DNA from: Marinobacter gudaonensis
GTDB taxonomy: Bacteria > Pseudomonadota > Gammaproteobacteria > Pseudomonadales > Oleiphilaceae
Length of the DNA stretch: 64,000 nucleotides
Direction: 5' to 3'
NCBI RefSeq assembly: GCF_900115175.1
Contig: NZ_FOYV01000002.1
Span: forward strand, 1-64,000
Shown: positions 19,747 to 28,464 of the stretch, one piece after another
Layout of the letters: every line of letters begins with the position of its first letter
How positions within the stretch are numbered: the first letter of the stretch is position 1
Program-made: the position numbers and the translations under genes
Notes under the pieces: model-generated
Told to the model about the DNA's origin: nothing
What the model saw: only the letters and a program-made list of their open reading frames with translations
The model's database searches: none

Positions 19747-20106
19747 ATGAAATACGTTGCCCTGGTGTATTACCAGGAGAGCATTATCAACGCCATGACC
19801 GAGCAGGAATGGCACGACCTCAATCAGGAATGCGTGGCCGGCGTGGAGCGCCTGATCGATCAGGGCAAGTTCATTACCGGCCAGCCCCTGCAACCGGTGG
19901 AGACAGCAACGACAGTGAGGGTCCGCGAAGATGACGTATTAGTGTCTGATGGCCCGTTTGCTGAAACCAAGGAACAACTGGCCGGCTTCTACCTGCTGGA
20001 CGCCCATGACCTGAACGAAGCGGTGCAACTGGCCAGCCGTATCCCGCCGGCCCGCTTCGGGAGTATTGAAGTGCGGCCAGCGCGGGAGCTGCCGCCGAAA
20101 GACTGA
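19747..20106 (+). CDS. DGPF/YCII-related protein
   Basis: A 119-aa ferredoxin-like-fold protein of the YCII-related DGPF family. The signature appears as VSDGPFAETKEQLAGFYLLD. It directly follows the ECF42 sigma gene and has a clear AACGGAGG ribosome binding site. In this group the DGPF protein is the conserved partner and often a target of the sigma factor. Its biochemical role is unknown. Confidence 0.88.
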   Translation: MKYVALVYYQESIINAMTEQEWHDLNQECVAGVERLIDQGKFITGQPLQPVETATTVRVREDDVLVSDGPFAETKEQLAGFYLLDAHDLNEAVQLASRIPPARFGSIEVRPARELPPKD

Positions 20107-20120
20107 AACGGAGAATAACC

Positions 20121-20474
20121 ATGAGCTATGTCGACGGATTTGTTGCCGCTGTGCCAACCGCAAACAAGGAGAAATACATCAAGCACGCCAGCGATGCTGC
20201 TGTCGTTTTCAAGGAACACGGCGTCCTGCAGATGGTGGAGTGCTGGGGCGATGATGTTCCTGAGGGGGAGGTAACTTCGTTCCCCATGGCGGTAAAGTGC
20301 AAACCCGATGAAACCGTGGTGTTTGCATGGCTGTTCTGGCCGTCAAAGGAGGTGCGAGACCAGGCTATGCCACGGATCATGGAGGACCCCCGCCTGCACC
20401 CGGACGTTAACCCCATGCCGTTTGACGGCAAGCGACTCATCTACGGCGGCTTCTCCGTGGTTGTTGACGCGTAA
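20121..20474 (+). CDS. DUF1428 family protein
   Basis: A 117-aa protein with the typical DUF1428 start MSYVDGFVAAVPTANK and a central CWGDDVPEGE segment. It follows the DGPF gene by 14 bases, so it belongs to the same operon. Families of this dimeric alpha/beta-barrel type bind small molecules; the ligand is unknown. Confidence 0.85.
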   Translation: MSYVDGFVAAVPTANKEKYIKHASDAAVVFKEHGVLQMVECWGDDVPEGEVTSFPMAVKCKPDETVVFAWLFWPSKEVRDQAMPRIMEDPRLHPDVNPMPFDGKRLIYGGFSVVVDA

Positions 20475-20582
20475 CCCGGTCACGGCATCGAGCGATCTGT
20501 GCTACCTTGACTGACAGGGCGGGCCCGACGTAAGCATGCAGTGGGTTCTGCCCTGCCATCAATCGACACGGAGGTATTCTTT

Positions 20583-20969
20583 ATGCACATTGCAAAAGAA
20601 GATATACCTGTTCGGATCGACTCACCCGGTGCCATAGCCCGCCAGAAAACCGACTTTGGCGATGTTACGGGCTACGGCAAGATTGGCGCTGAGTATTTCT
20701 CCTTTGGCGCCGGCACCGATATCACCGAGCTGTTGCACGGCCTTGAGCACGACAATTGCCAGAGCCCACACTGGGGCTATGTGATCAACGGTGCGATTAC
20801 CGCCATCTTCTCCGATGGCACGGAAGAAACCTCCCGTCGTGGTGATCTGTTCTACTGGCCGCCCGGTCACAGTGTGAGGGCGGAAGAAGACACCGACATC
20901 GTGATGTTCAGTCCCCAGCACGAGCACGGCGAAGTAATCGACCATATCGGGAGGCAAGTCACTGGCTGA
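20583..20969 (+). CDS. Cupin-domain protein
   Basis: A 128-aa single cupin barrel. The metal-site motif is degenerate: SPHWGYVINGAITAIFSDG followed by GDLFYWPPGHSV, so His residues are present but the full HxH-E set is not. The start at 20583 has GGAGG eight bases upstream. It is a separate unit, 108 bases after the DUF1428 gene. Function unknown. Confidence 0.78.
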   Translation: MHIAKEDIPVRIDSPGAIARQKTDFGDVTGYGKIGAEYFSFGAGTDITELLHGLEHDNCQSPHWGYVINGAITAIFSDGTEETSRRGDLFYWPPGHSVRAEEDTDIVMFSPQHEHGEVIDHIGRQVTG

Positions 20970-21147
20970 CGCGCCGGCAGCATAAGGGCTGCGGGACTGC
21001 GTGCTTTCGCCCCGCGGCCCTCTTCGGCTCGCTCCCCAATCTATGCAACCTGCCGAACCGGCCAGATTTCGGGTGACTGGAATTTGGTGTTGAGCAGAAG
21101 ACAGCCAACCAGTACTCTTCTGATCAGACACCAACGCCCGGGGCCCC

Positions 21148-21756
21148 ATGAAGTCTGACCCTAATCCGCCTTTCAACACCCCATCTGAGGGCCAGCAGCC
21201 GGCAGCAGCTCTGGCGACGCCCGAACAGGTGGCCTCACTGATTGCCCGGGTCGCCCGCCAGGACCGTCAGGCCTTCGAACAGCTATACCGGCAGACCGCA
21301 CCGAAACTTCTGGGTACCGTGTTGCGTATCCTCAGAGACCGGGGTTGGGCGGACGATGTTGTGCAGGAAAGTTATCTGAATATCTGGCAGAAAGCCGAGC
21401 AGTTCGATGCCGGCCGTTCCTCACCCATTACCTGGTTGGTGTCGGTGGCTCGTAACAAGGCCATTGATGAACTGCGCAAACACCCAACCGGGCGCACCAC
21501 CACCAGCGATGAGCTGGACGACCTGGCGGGAAAACAGGCCACTGCCCAGGAGCACCTGGAGGGCCGGCAGGCGGTGAATCACCTGAACCGGTGCATCGAC
21601 GAGCTGGAAAAAGACCGCCAGGATATGGTGCGCCTGGCCTACCTGAACGGCTGGTCCCGCGAGGAATTGGCAAGCCACTTTGACCAGCCGGTGAATACGG
21701 TGAAAACCTGGCTGCACCGTGCCCTGAAACAGATCAAAAGGTGCCTGGAACCATGA
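21148..21756 (+). CDS. ECF RNA polymerase sigma factor (SigK/RskA-type pair)
   Basis: A 202-aa ECF sigma factor with region 2 (LRDRGWADDVVQESYLNIWQKAE) and region 4 (LAYLNGWSREELASHFDQPVNTVKTWLHRALKQIKR). It overlaps the following anti-sigma gene by ATGA, the standard sigma/anti-sigma coupling. The candidate target promoter lies just downstream of the pair (22545-22570). Confidence 0.9.
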   Translation: MKSDPNPPFNTPSEGQQPAAALATPEQVASLIARVARQDRQAFEQLYRQTAPKLLGTVLRILRDRGWADDVVQESYLNIWQKAEQFDAGRSSPITWLVSVARNKAIDELRKHPTGRTTTSDELDDLAGKQATAQEHLEGRQAVNHLNRCIDELEKDRQDMVRLAYLNGWSREELASHFDQPVNTVKTWLHRALKQIKRCLEP

Positions 21757-22526
21757 CTGAACGAGACGACCTGGACATGCTGGTTGCCGAGTTCGTTCTG
21801 GGCACGCTGCCAGCGAACGAGCGGGACGACCTTGAGAAGCGTCGTCAAACCGACACCGAGCTCGACAACCTGATCCTGCAGTGGCAGGAACGCCTGGGTA
21901 GCCTGGCCGAGGAAACGCCGGAGGTGCAGCCATCGCCCGAGCTGTTCCCCAGGATCGAGAAAGCGCTGGATCAGCTTGGGGCGGATCAGCCCGCGGCCGC
22001 GAACTCCGCCAAGACCACTGTCCAAAGCCCTGGCGAGAGCAATGTGGTCACCCTGCGCAGGCAGCTTCGCAACTGGCGCCTGAGTACCGCCCTTGCCTCG
22101 GCGGCGGCGCTGGTCCTGGTGGCCGTGCTGGTGTTCCAGCCAGCCCCGACGCCCTCCCCGCAGTCGTTTGTCGCGGTGTTCCAGCACAACGATGAGCAAC
22201 CGGCTTTCCTGCTGTCGGTGGATCTTCAGAACCGTCGGCTGGATATCCGGCCAATCACTGCCGAGCCCCGGCAGGACAAGTCCTATCAGCTCTGGATCAA
22301 AGACGACGAACTGGGCCCCAACCCCCGCTCTGTGGGCGTTCTCGGGGATGGCTTCACACTGAGCGACGACGCCCTGAAGGAATACGACCCGGCGCTGCTC
22401 AAGCGCGCTACTTTCGGCATCAGCCTGGAGCCGCCCGGAGGCTCTCCCACCGGCCAGCCCACGGGCCCGGCCATTCATGGTTACCTGTACCCGGCCGGCA
22501 CGGGGGCGGGTAACGCCACACCCTGA
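21753..22526 (+). CDS. RskA-family anti-sigma factor
   Basis: A 257-aa membrane anti-sigma factor. The N-terminal cytosolic sigma-binding part (about residues 1-45, DMLVAEFVLGTLPANERDD) lacks an HxxxCxxC zinc motif. One transmembrane helix lies at about residues 110-128, followed by a periplasmic RskA-type domain with SYQLWIKDDELGPNP and the C-terminal FGISLEPPGGSPTGQPTGP. It likely holds the upstream sigma factor inactive until a periplasmic signal. The start is ATG 21753; GTG 21741 is in frame but lacks a better site. Confidence 0.88.
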   Translation: MTERDDLDMLVAEFVLGTLPANERDDLEKRRQTDTELDNLILQWQERLGSLAEETPEVQPSPELFPRIEKALDQLGADQPAAANSAKTTVQSPGESNVVTLRRQLRNWRLSTALASAAALVLVAVLVFQPAPTPSPQSFVAVFQHNDEQPAFLLSVDLQNRRLDIRPITAEPRQDKSYQLWIKDDELGPNPRSVGVLGDGFTLSDDALKEYDPALLKRATFGISLEPPGGSPTGQPTGPAIHGYLYPAGTGAGNATP

Positions 22527-22544
22527 AAATTTTTATCAGGTGGC

Positions 22545-22570
22545 TGAAACCCTGCGCCTCCTGCTCCGTA
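22545..22570 (+). promoter_or_regulatory. ECF-type promoter TGAAAC-N16-CGTA
   Basis: TGAAAC at 22545-22550 and CGTA at 22567-22570 are separated by exactly 16 bases. This is the form recognised by SigW/SigX-like ECF factors. It lies between the anti-sigma gene and the secreted DUF7282 gene, about 60 bases before its start codon. Confidence 0.55.
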
Positions 22571-22631
22571 GCTGCCAGTATCCTGCTTCCGAAAACGGGA
22601 ATGGGAAACACTGACAGATAAGGAGAATTCC

Positions 22632-23060
22632 ATGAACAAGCACGTGAAACTGTCTACCCTTCTGGCTGCCCTGGTCGCTGGTAGTCTGACCGCCGGCGCA
22701 GCCGTTGCTGGTGAGCACAAGGCCGGCGTATGGAGTAACGATCAGTCGGTCGCCAATGGCGTGGTCTCGGCCCGCAAAGTGGTGGCCGAAGATAATGGCT
22801 GGCTGGTTGTTCACAGAACCGATGAAGCCATGAAGCCCGGTCCCGTGGTTGCCCATGCGCCGCTTCGCGCAGGCCAGAACATGGACGTGGCAGCCATCCT
22901 TACCGAGGACGTTATGCCCGGCGATATGCTGATGCTGATGGTGCACAGTGAGGCCGGCGGCATGAAAACAGGGATTTTCGAGTACACCCTGGGTGCCAAG
23001 GAAGACGGCCCGATCCGCAAGGATGGCAATCTGGTGATGACGACCATCACAGCAAAGTGA
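22632..23060 (+). CDS. Secreted DUF7282-type protein
   Basis: A 142-aa exported protein with signal peptide residues 1-26, ending GAAVAG. The mature domain (VVAEDNGWLVVHRTDEAMKPG, later LRAGQNMDVAAILTED) resembles the DUF7282 family found beside ECF sigma factors. A strong AAGGAG site precedes the ATG. Its position behind an ECF-type promoter suggests it is the main output of the upstream sigma factor. Role unknown. Confidence 0.8.
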   Translation: MNKHVKLSTLLAALVAGSLTAGAAVAGEHKAGVWSNDQSVANGVVSARKVVAEDNGWLVVHRTDEAMKPGPVVAHAPLRAGQNMDVAAILTEDVMPGDMLMLMVHSEAGGMKTGIFEYTLGAKEDGPIRKDGNLVMTTITAK

Positions 23061-23082
23061 GCCAGCCAACGCTGAACGGCTG

Positions 23083-24432
23083 TTAGCGGCCGTTCGCGTG
23101 CGCCGGGGCCTGGCCCTTGCGGTCAGGCCTTTTGCCGGCGTACATGTTGGTGTCGGCGCGACCAAGCAACTCCCCCGCTGTTGTCCCATCCTCCGGATAC
23201 ATCGCCACGCCAATGCTGCAGGCGATGCGAATGGACTCCCCGCCCAGATCCACAGGCAGGGTCAGAAGTTCTCGAAGTTTGCTGACTGCCGTCTCGACGT
23301 CGTTTCGGTCACCAATGTTGGTGAGCAGTACAGTAAATTCGTCCCCGCCCATTCGGGCCACCGTGTCCGTATCCCGGGTGCCGTCTTCAAGACGACGGGC
23401 CACCTCAACGAGGATGCGATCCCCCGCCTCGTGTCCGCGGGTGTCGTTGATCCCCTTGAAGCCGTCGAGATCCAGAAACAGAAGCGCAATGCGGTTTTCA
23501 TGGCGATTGGCAGAGCGCAGCGCGGTTTCCAGGCGATCGTAGAACAGTGCCCGGTTGGTCAAACCGGTCAATCCATCGTGGTGGGCCAGGAATCGGAGGC
23601 GCTCCTCTGCCCGTTTTCGATCCACCACCGTTGCCACCTGGGTGGCGACGAACTGCAGCAAATCCTGATCGCCCCGGTCGTAACCCGAGCGAGGCTCCCG
23701 GGTTTCAATCACCAGGGCTCCCAGCAATCGCTCCCCCACTGTCATGGGCACGCCGAGCCAATTGGCGCCATCCGTGTCGGCAATGCCAACGCCCGGCGTT
23801 GCCGGGTCTACAGTTGCCAACAATGAGCGTTTGGCCAGGGTAACGTCGGCCAGGCCGGTGCCCGGTGTCAGCGCCTGATCGGTCCAGTCGGCGGCGGTGT
23901 GCCAGTCGGGCGACCTGAGCGCGCCGGTATCCGGGTCCTGGAGAATCAGGAAGAAGGCGGACTCGGGAAACAGCTCGCCAATCAGTCCCCGCACGCCGTC
24001 GCACAGGGCGCGGATGGTCGGTGCCTCGTGGGCCGCCTCGGAGATGCGGTACAGCGCATCCCGGGTTTTGTTGGAACGCCTGAGCGCTGTGACATCCCTC
24101 GCCACGGCGATCCGCAGGCGGTCTTCCTCGTACCAGCGCGCGGACCACAGAATGTGAACCACGTGCCCGGCCTTGTGCAGGTATCGATTCTCGAAATCAA
24201 TGTGGGGCTGACCGGACATCACCCGCTCAGCGGCAGCCCGGGTGCGCTCAAAATCATCCGGGTGCAGGTAACTGAGCACCCGGGTGCCGATCATTTCCTC
24301 AGGCGTATAGCCCAGCAGTTGTTCGCAGGCTTCACTGACAAACACGATCTCACCGTGCTCATCCACCGCGAAGACGGTGTCTAGCAACAGGTTTACGAGC
24401 TTCGGGTAAAACGCGCTTGCATCCACCTTCAA
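23083..24432 (-). CDS. PAS-GAF-GGDEF diguanylate cyclase
   Basis: A 449-aa signalling enzyme making cyclic di-GMP. A PAS domain lies at about residues 12-120, a GAF domain at about 128-272 and the GGDEF domain from about 285. The active-site GGDEF is intact at 362-366 and the inhibitory I-site RxxD at 353-356, so it should be active and product-inhibited. No transmembrane segment is seen, so it is cytosolic and senses a soluble ligand or redox cue. The start overlaps the stop of a small upstream gene. Confidence 0.92.
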   Translation of the reverse strand: MKVDASAFYPKLVNLLLDTVFAVDEHGEIVFVSEACEQLLGYTPEEMIGTRVLSYLHPDDFERTRAAAERVMSGQPHIDFENRYLHKAGHVVHILWSARWYEEDRLRIAVARDVTALRRSNKTRDALYRISEAAHEAPTIRALCDGVRGLIGELFPESAFFLILQDPDTGALRSPDWHTAADWTDQALTPGTGLADVTLAKRSLLATVDPATPGVGIADTDGANWLGVPMTVGERLLGALVIETREPRSGYDRGDQDLLQFVATQVATVVDRKRAEERLRFLAHHDGLTGLTNRALFYDRLETALRSANRHENRIALLFLDLDGFKGINDTRGHEAGDRILVEVARRLEDGTRDTDTVARMGGDEFTVLLTNIGDRNDVETAVSKLRELLTLPVDLGGESIRIACSIGVAMYPEDGTTAGELLGRADTNMYAGKRPDRKGQAPAHANGR

Positions 24433-24686
24433 CGGCCGTCCCCCTTCACGCCGAGCCGGTCCAGATAGAGATGAAGCTCCCTTTCACTCATATCGGCATA
24501 TTCCAGCACCCGGCCATAGAGCATCGCCGTGGGCACGTTGCGGCCACCCAGCTCCCGCTGGGTCTCACGCAATACGTAGAGAATCACGCGCTCGGTGCGG
24601 GTCAGTCCGTCCCGGACATCGGGAATGGTCTCAAGGAGCGCGGAACGATCATCGGAAGTGGCCACTATGAACTCAATATCAGACAA
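24429..24686 (-). CDS. Small conserved-looking protein coupled to the cyclase, 85 aa
   Basis: An 85-aa soluble protein of unknown function. The N-terminus is acidic; the rest is helix-rich (LTRTERVILYVLRETQ, then MLYGRVLEYADMSERELHLYLDRLG), resembling a small winged-helix or four-helix fold. Its stop overlaps the start of the cyclase gene, so translation is coupled. It may be a partner or regulator of the cyclase. Confidence 0.7.
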   Translation of the reverse strand: MSDIEFIVATSDDRSALLETIPDVRDGLTRTERVILYVLRETQRELGGRNVPTAMLYGRVLEYADMSERELHLYLDRLGVKGDGR

Positions 24687-24723
24687 CGGACACTGACATA
24701 GTAGCAGGATAGTTGCAGGCCGA

Positions 24724-24756
24724 CAGCCACGCCCGGGGCGGCGTGGCTGCCTTTTT
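24724..24756 (+). terminator. Hairpin followed by T5
   Basis: CAGCCACGCC (24724-24733), loop CGGGGC, GGCGTGGCTG (24740-24749), then CCTTTTT. It reads as an intrinsic terminator on the plus strand, although the flanking genes are on the minus strand. On the minus strand it is a perfect 10-base hairpin without a T tract. Confidence 0.5.
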
Positions 24757-24764
24757 CATAAGGT

Positions 24765-26150
24765 TCAGATCTGCTTGTAGACAACCTCGGACAGCCGGCT
24801 GCGGTTGCCATCGGTGTCGAGGGTGCGGATGGCGAAGTACCAGGTACCCTCAGCCAGTTCATCCACCAGCAGTTCATCAACCGAGGCATCGCCAATGGCC
24901 AGGCTCTGGTCCAGGTTCTCGGGGCTGGTGCCGTAGACCACTTCGTAGCCTGCAATCTCACCCATGCTGAGGCTTTCGCCATTTTCCCGGGTCAGGGGCG
25001 CTGTCCAGCTCAGGAGCGCAGCATTGGCGGGGATCGTCGGTTCTGTGGTGGCGGTTTCCCCGGTGCCTGATCCTGTGGTGGATCCGGTGCCAGACTCCGT
25101 GCCGGTTTCTGTGGTGCTGCCTGTTTCTGTGGTACTGCCTGTTTCGGTGGTGCTACCTGTGTCGGTGCTACTGCCGGAATCGGCAACACTGGTTTCACCG
25201 CCATCCACCTCGTCAATGGTTTTGAACCGGGTTACGTTCCGGTATTCAACCACCACCAGCTTCTGGCTGATCACGCTGGAGCTCACCACAGCCTGGAGTT
25301 CAGACGACTGCAGGGCGGCAGCGCTGATCAGGTCGGCCAGCGCCACGTTGGTACCGTCGCCCATAATGCTGATCTGACCGGTGGCGCGGATCTGGCTGGT
25401 GACATCCGCAAGTACGTCGGAAATGGAATTCCACTGACTGTTGTCGTTGACCAGGGCCAGGAAGGCGGCGTTCGCAATGGCCACCTGGATGGCGTCGGCG
25501 GAAACGCTGGTCATCTCGTCAAGACGGGTCAGATCCGGCGGCGTCAGCCGCAGGGCGCCGGCGGGCAGGCCAAACCAGTTCTCTACCGTGGTATAGGCGC
25601 CGGAGATAGCTCCCGGAGAAAGACCGTCCGCGCCACGCTCTGCCAGGGTCACTGCCAGGTGGGTCAAGGGGGTGAGGTTAACGGTTTCCAGTTTCAGGTC
25701 CCCGGCACCGCGAAGGGCAAAGCTGCTGTCCACCGGCATACCCTGGCCGAAGGCGACCGTCTCGCCGCCGGGCTGATCACAGCCGGGCACGACGTCGCAG
25801 ATCATCCGCGTGTTATTATCCGCGGTAAGCTCCACCAGCGCCCAGCCGTCGGCCTTGCCACGAAGCTGCCAGGTGTAGCTGCCGTCGTCTGCAGTCAACA
25901 CAGGCTTGGAGGCCTGGCGCTGAGGGGCATAGTAACCGTCCTTGTCGGCAATCAGACGATTGGCCACCACCAGGCCCCGTTGAATCACACCCTTTACCGC
26001 CGAACCTGCGATCTGGACACCGGGATCGGCCGTCGTGCTGTTGGCGCTGGTATCCTTTTCGGATAAGTCAAAGCCGCAGCCTGACAGCAGCAGCGCCATG
26101 GACAACATCAGCACTCCCTGCTTAGACATTTTTTTGCCGCGATATGACAT
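24765..26150 (-). CDS. Lipoprotein with Ser/Thr-rich linker and C-terminal fibronectin type III-like domain
   Basis: A 461-aa exported lipoprotein. The signal has a lipobox LLSGC with Cys25 counted from 26150; an internal Met at residue 8 is an equally likely start. The N-terminal half (to about residue 310) has a carboxypeptidase-like repeat (DDGSYTWQLRGKADGW) and an alpha-helical region. A low-complexity linker of TGSTTE repeats follows (about residues 325-370), then an FN3-like domain ending WYFAIRTLDTDGNRSRLSEVVY. The layout suits a surface or outer-membrane protein with a flexible spacer. Function unknown. Confidence 0.75.
   Translation of the reverse strand: MSYRGKKMSKQGVLMLSMALLLSGCGFDLSEKDTSANSTTADPGVQIAGSAVKGVIQRGLVVANRLIADKDGYYAPQRQASKPVLTADDGSYTWQLRGKADGWALVELTADNNTRMICDVVPGCDQPGGETVAFGQGMPVDSSFALRGAGDLKLETVNLTPLTHLAVTLAERGADGLSPGAISGAYTTVENWFGLPAGALRLTPPDLTRLDEMTSVSADAIQVAIANAAFLALVNDNSQWNSISDVLADVTSQIRATGQISIMGDGTNVALADLISAAALQSSELQAVVSSSVISQKLVVVEYRNVTRFKTIDEVDGGETSVADSGSSTDTGSTTETGSTTETGSTTETGTESGTGSTTGSGTGETATTEPTIPANAALLSWTAPLTRENGESLSMGEIAGYEVVYGTSPENLDQSLAIGDASVDELLVDELAEGTWYFAIRTLDTDGNRSRLSEVVYKQI
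25105..25176 (-). repeat. Four tandem 18-base repeats coding TGSTTE-like units
   Basis: Consecutive 18-base units at 25105-25122, 25123-25140, 25141-25158 and 25159-25176 differ at a few positions each. They encode the Ser/Thr/Gly linker of the FN3 lipoprotein. Copy number could vary by replication slippage without shifting the frame. Confidence 0.85.
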
Positions 26151-26484
26151 CTTTTTGCACCAATTATTTGACTACGATGGGCAAATCTTACAGCGGCGGT
26201 TTTTGGTTATATGCGCTCTGGTTCCGGATTTTTCTGCAAAATCCGTCAGGAATTTGTCGTTTACGGAGAGATACACGTTGTGATGGAAGGTAACAGCGTC
26301 GCCACCATGAACAGAGGCTTAAGGCGTTGTTTTTTCGGGCTACTGTGAACTAGGCTGGTAATGGATTCGGGCGCAGCGCCCCAATGGCCCGGCCTCTGAT
26401 TACAAATTAAAACGTTGTTCAAGCGCGAGCCATTTCACAGTTTTTTACGGATAACTCCCCTCCGACGGAGATTCAACACCCGCC
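26151..26484. other. Intergenic region, no gene seen
   Basis: About 330 bases between divergent genes. It is AT-richer than its neighbours and contains a short hairpin GGATTTT-TCTGC-AAAATCC (about 26227-26245). Presumably it holds the promoters of the lipoprotein and the cyclotransferase. No ORF with a ribosome binding site is evident. Confidence 0.5.
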
Positions 26485-26988
26485 ATGCTCTGTTTCAGCT
26501 ACGGATCAAACATGTCAGCCCGCAGAATCCAGGCTCGGGTGCCCTCTGCCCGCTTCGTGGCCGTGGCAGAACTACCCGGGCATCGACTCCGGTTCCATAA
26601 AGCGGCGGGCGACGGCTCTGCCAAGTGCGATGCACAGGAAACCGGCAACCCGAGCGATCGGGTGATCGGTGTCGTTTACGAGATAGACGATGCCGAAAAG
26701 CCCGAGCTGGATCGGCACGAGGCGCTGGGGTTCGGCTACGATGAGAAACCGGTGGCGCTGAACACGTCAGATGGGATGATCGAGGCCTGGATGTACTACG
26801 CCACCCGCATCGACAAGACGCTGAAGCCCTTTCACTGGTACAAGGATCATGTGCTGATCGGTGCAAGAGAGAACGGCTTACCCGCGGACTACATTGCCTG
26901 GATTGAGGCAGTGTCATCCATTGATGATCCGAAGCCGGAGCGCCATGCCCGCGAGCTGTCGATATACGGCAGCCCGCACGCACACTGA
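26485..26988 (+). CDS. Gamma-glutamylcyclotransferase-like protein (AIG2/GGCT fold)
   Basis: A 167-aa protein of the GGCT fold. The glycine-rich binding motif YGSN is at residues 6-9 and the catalytic glutamate is Glu79 in LDRHEALGFGY. Members release 5-oxoproline from gamma-glutamyl compounds, including gamma-glutamylamines. It converges on puuB with four bases between stops. Since puuD (gamma-glutamyl-GABA hydrolase) is not seen nearby, a role on gamma-glutamylated polyamine intermediates is possible but unproven. The ribosome binding site is weak. Confidence 0.82.
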   Translation: MLCFSYGSNMSARRIQARVPSARFVAVAELPGHRLRFHKAAGDGSAKCDAQETGNPSDRVIGVVYEIDDAEKPELDRHEALGFGYDEKPVALNTSDGMIEAWMYYATRIDKTLKPFHWYKDHVLIGARENGLPADYIAWIEAVSSIDDPKPERHARELSIYGSPHAH

Positions 26989-26992
26989 TTTT

Positions 26993-28273
26993 TTAAACGC
27001 CGAGTCGGTCCCGCAATGCGTAGTACCAGGCGCCAAGCGCCGTGAACGGCACCCGGAAGGCCCGGCCACCCGGGAACGGGTAATGGGGCAGGCTGGCGAA
27101 GGCATCAAACCGCTCCGCCTGGCCCTGGACCGCCAGCGCCAGCGCTTTGCCGGCCACATGGGTGAAGGTTACACCATGGCCGGAGCAGCCCTGGGAGTAG
27201 AACACGTTGTCCTGCAAACGGCCCATCTGCGGCAGGCGCGACAGCGTGAGCAGGAAGTTGCCGGTCCAGGCGTAATCAATGTTTACCCGGGCCAGCTCCG
27301 GGAAGGTTTTCAGCATCTTGGGACGAATCAGCCGCGCGATGTTGGCCGGATCCCGGGCGCCGTACACTACGCCGCCGCCATAGATCAGGCGCTTGTCGGC
27401 GGACAGCCGGAAGTAATCCAGCAGGTAGTTGCAGTCCTCAACGCAGTTGTCGAACGGCAGAAGCTTTGCAGCCAGCGCTTCGTTCAGTGGCTCGGTGGCG
27501 ATGATCTGCGAGCCACAGGGCATGGATTTGGCGCCAAGCGCCGGCACCAGGCCGCCCAGGTAGGCGTTGCCCGCGAGCACCACGTACTGGGACTTCACCT
27601 CGCCCTGTTCGGTTTGCACCGTGGCGATCTTGCCCGGCACAATTTTTACCACCGGTGAGTGTTCGTGAATCACGCCGCCGCGGGATTCAATGGCCGCGGC
27701 CTCGCCCAGCGCCAGGTTGAGCGGGTGGATATGGCCACCGGTGTGGTCAATGGCGCCGCCCACATACCGGTCGGTGCCAACCCTCTCCCGGATGCCATCC
27801 CGATCTAGCAACTCGAGCTGCTCGTAGCCGAAGCGTTGCCAGAGCGCCCGCTGACCCTCCAGATGGTCCAGCTGCCGGGCATTGAGGGCAGCAAAGATAC
27901 CGCCCTCTTTCAGGTCACAGCGGATGTGGTAGTTTTTCACCCGCTGACGGATGATCTGACTGCCCTCGAAGGCCATGCTGGCCAGCAGGTTCAGGTGGTC
28001 CGGTGTGGTCTGGCGTTCAATGTGGTCCAGATCGCGGCTGAAGCTGTTGACGATCTGTCCGCCGTTGCGTCCAGAGGCGCCCCAACCCACCGTTGCCGCC
28101 TCGAGCACCACCACCCGGAATCCCGCTTCCGCCAGGAACAGGGCCGTGGACAGCCCGGTATAGCCGGCACCGACAACGCAGACATCCGCCTCACAGGTTC
28201 CGCGCAACGCGGGGCGTACGGGCGCGGGATTGGCCGAGGCGGCGTAATAGGACGGGACCGGGGGATACTGCAT
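26993..28273 (-). CDS. puuB: Gamma-glutamylputrescine oxidase
   Basis: A 426-aa FAD oxidoreductase of the DAO family, the same length as E. coli PuuB. The FAD motif VVGAGYTGLSTALFLAEAG is near residue 34, then GWGASGRNGGQ. The C-terminal YSQGCSGHGVTFTHVAGKAL closes the FAD site. It oxidises gamma-glutamylputrescine to the aldehyde used by PuuC. It is divergent from puuC across 190 bases. Confidence 0.88.
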   Translation of the reverse strand: MQYPPVPSYYAASANPAPVRPALRGTCEADVCVVGAGYTGLSTALFLAEAGFRVVVLEAATVGWGASGRNGGQIVNSFSRDLDHIERQTTPDHLNLLASMAFEGSQIIRQRVKNYHIRCDLKEGGIFAALNARQLDHLEGQRALWQRFGYEQLELLDRDGIRERVGTDRYVGGAIDHTGGHIHPLNLALGEAAAIESRGGVIHEHSPVVKIVPGKIATVQTEQGEVKSQYVVLAGNAYLGGLVPALGAKSMPCGSQIIATEPLNEALAAKLLPFDNCVEDCNYLLDYFRLSADKRLIYGGGVVYGARDPANIARLIRPKMLKTFPELARVNIDYAWTGNFLLTLSRLPQMGRLQDNVFYSQGCSGHGVTFTHVAGKALALAVQGQAERFDAFASLPHYPFPGGRAFRVPFTALGAWYYALRDRLGV

Positions 28274-28464
28274 CGTGGGGGCTTCCTCTGGTTTCGCGGG
28301 AACGCAGCAAAGGCGCTGCGCGGGCGCTCGCAGAACAGAGTCTATGCCAGGTCTCGCGTTCGGGAAGACACGTTCTTCTACCTATAGCCCATCGCCTGCC
28401 GTACGGGCGATTGTGGCTGAAAGTACTGCTATGATGGGGCCATCACCTTGCCTGCGAGACACAC

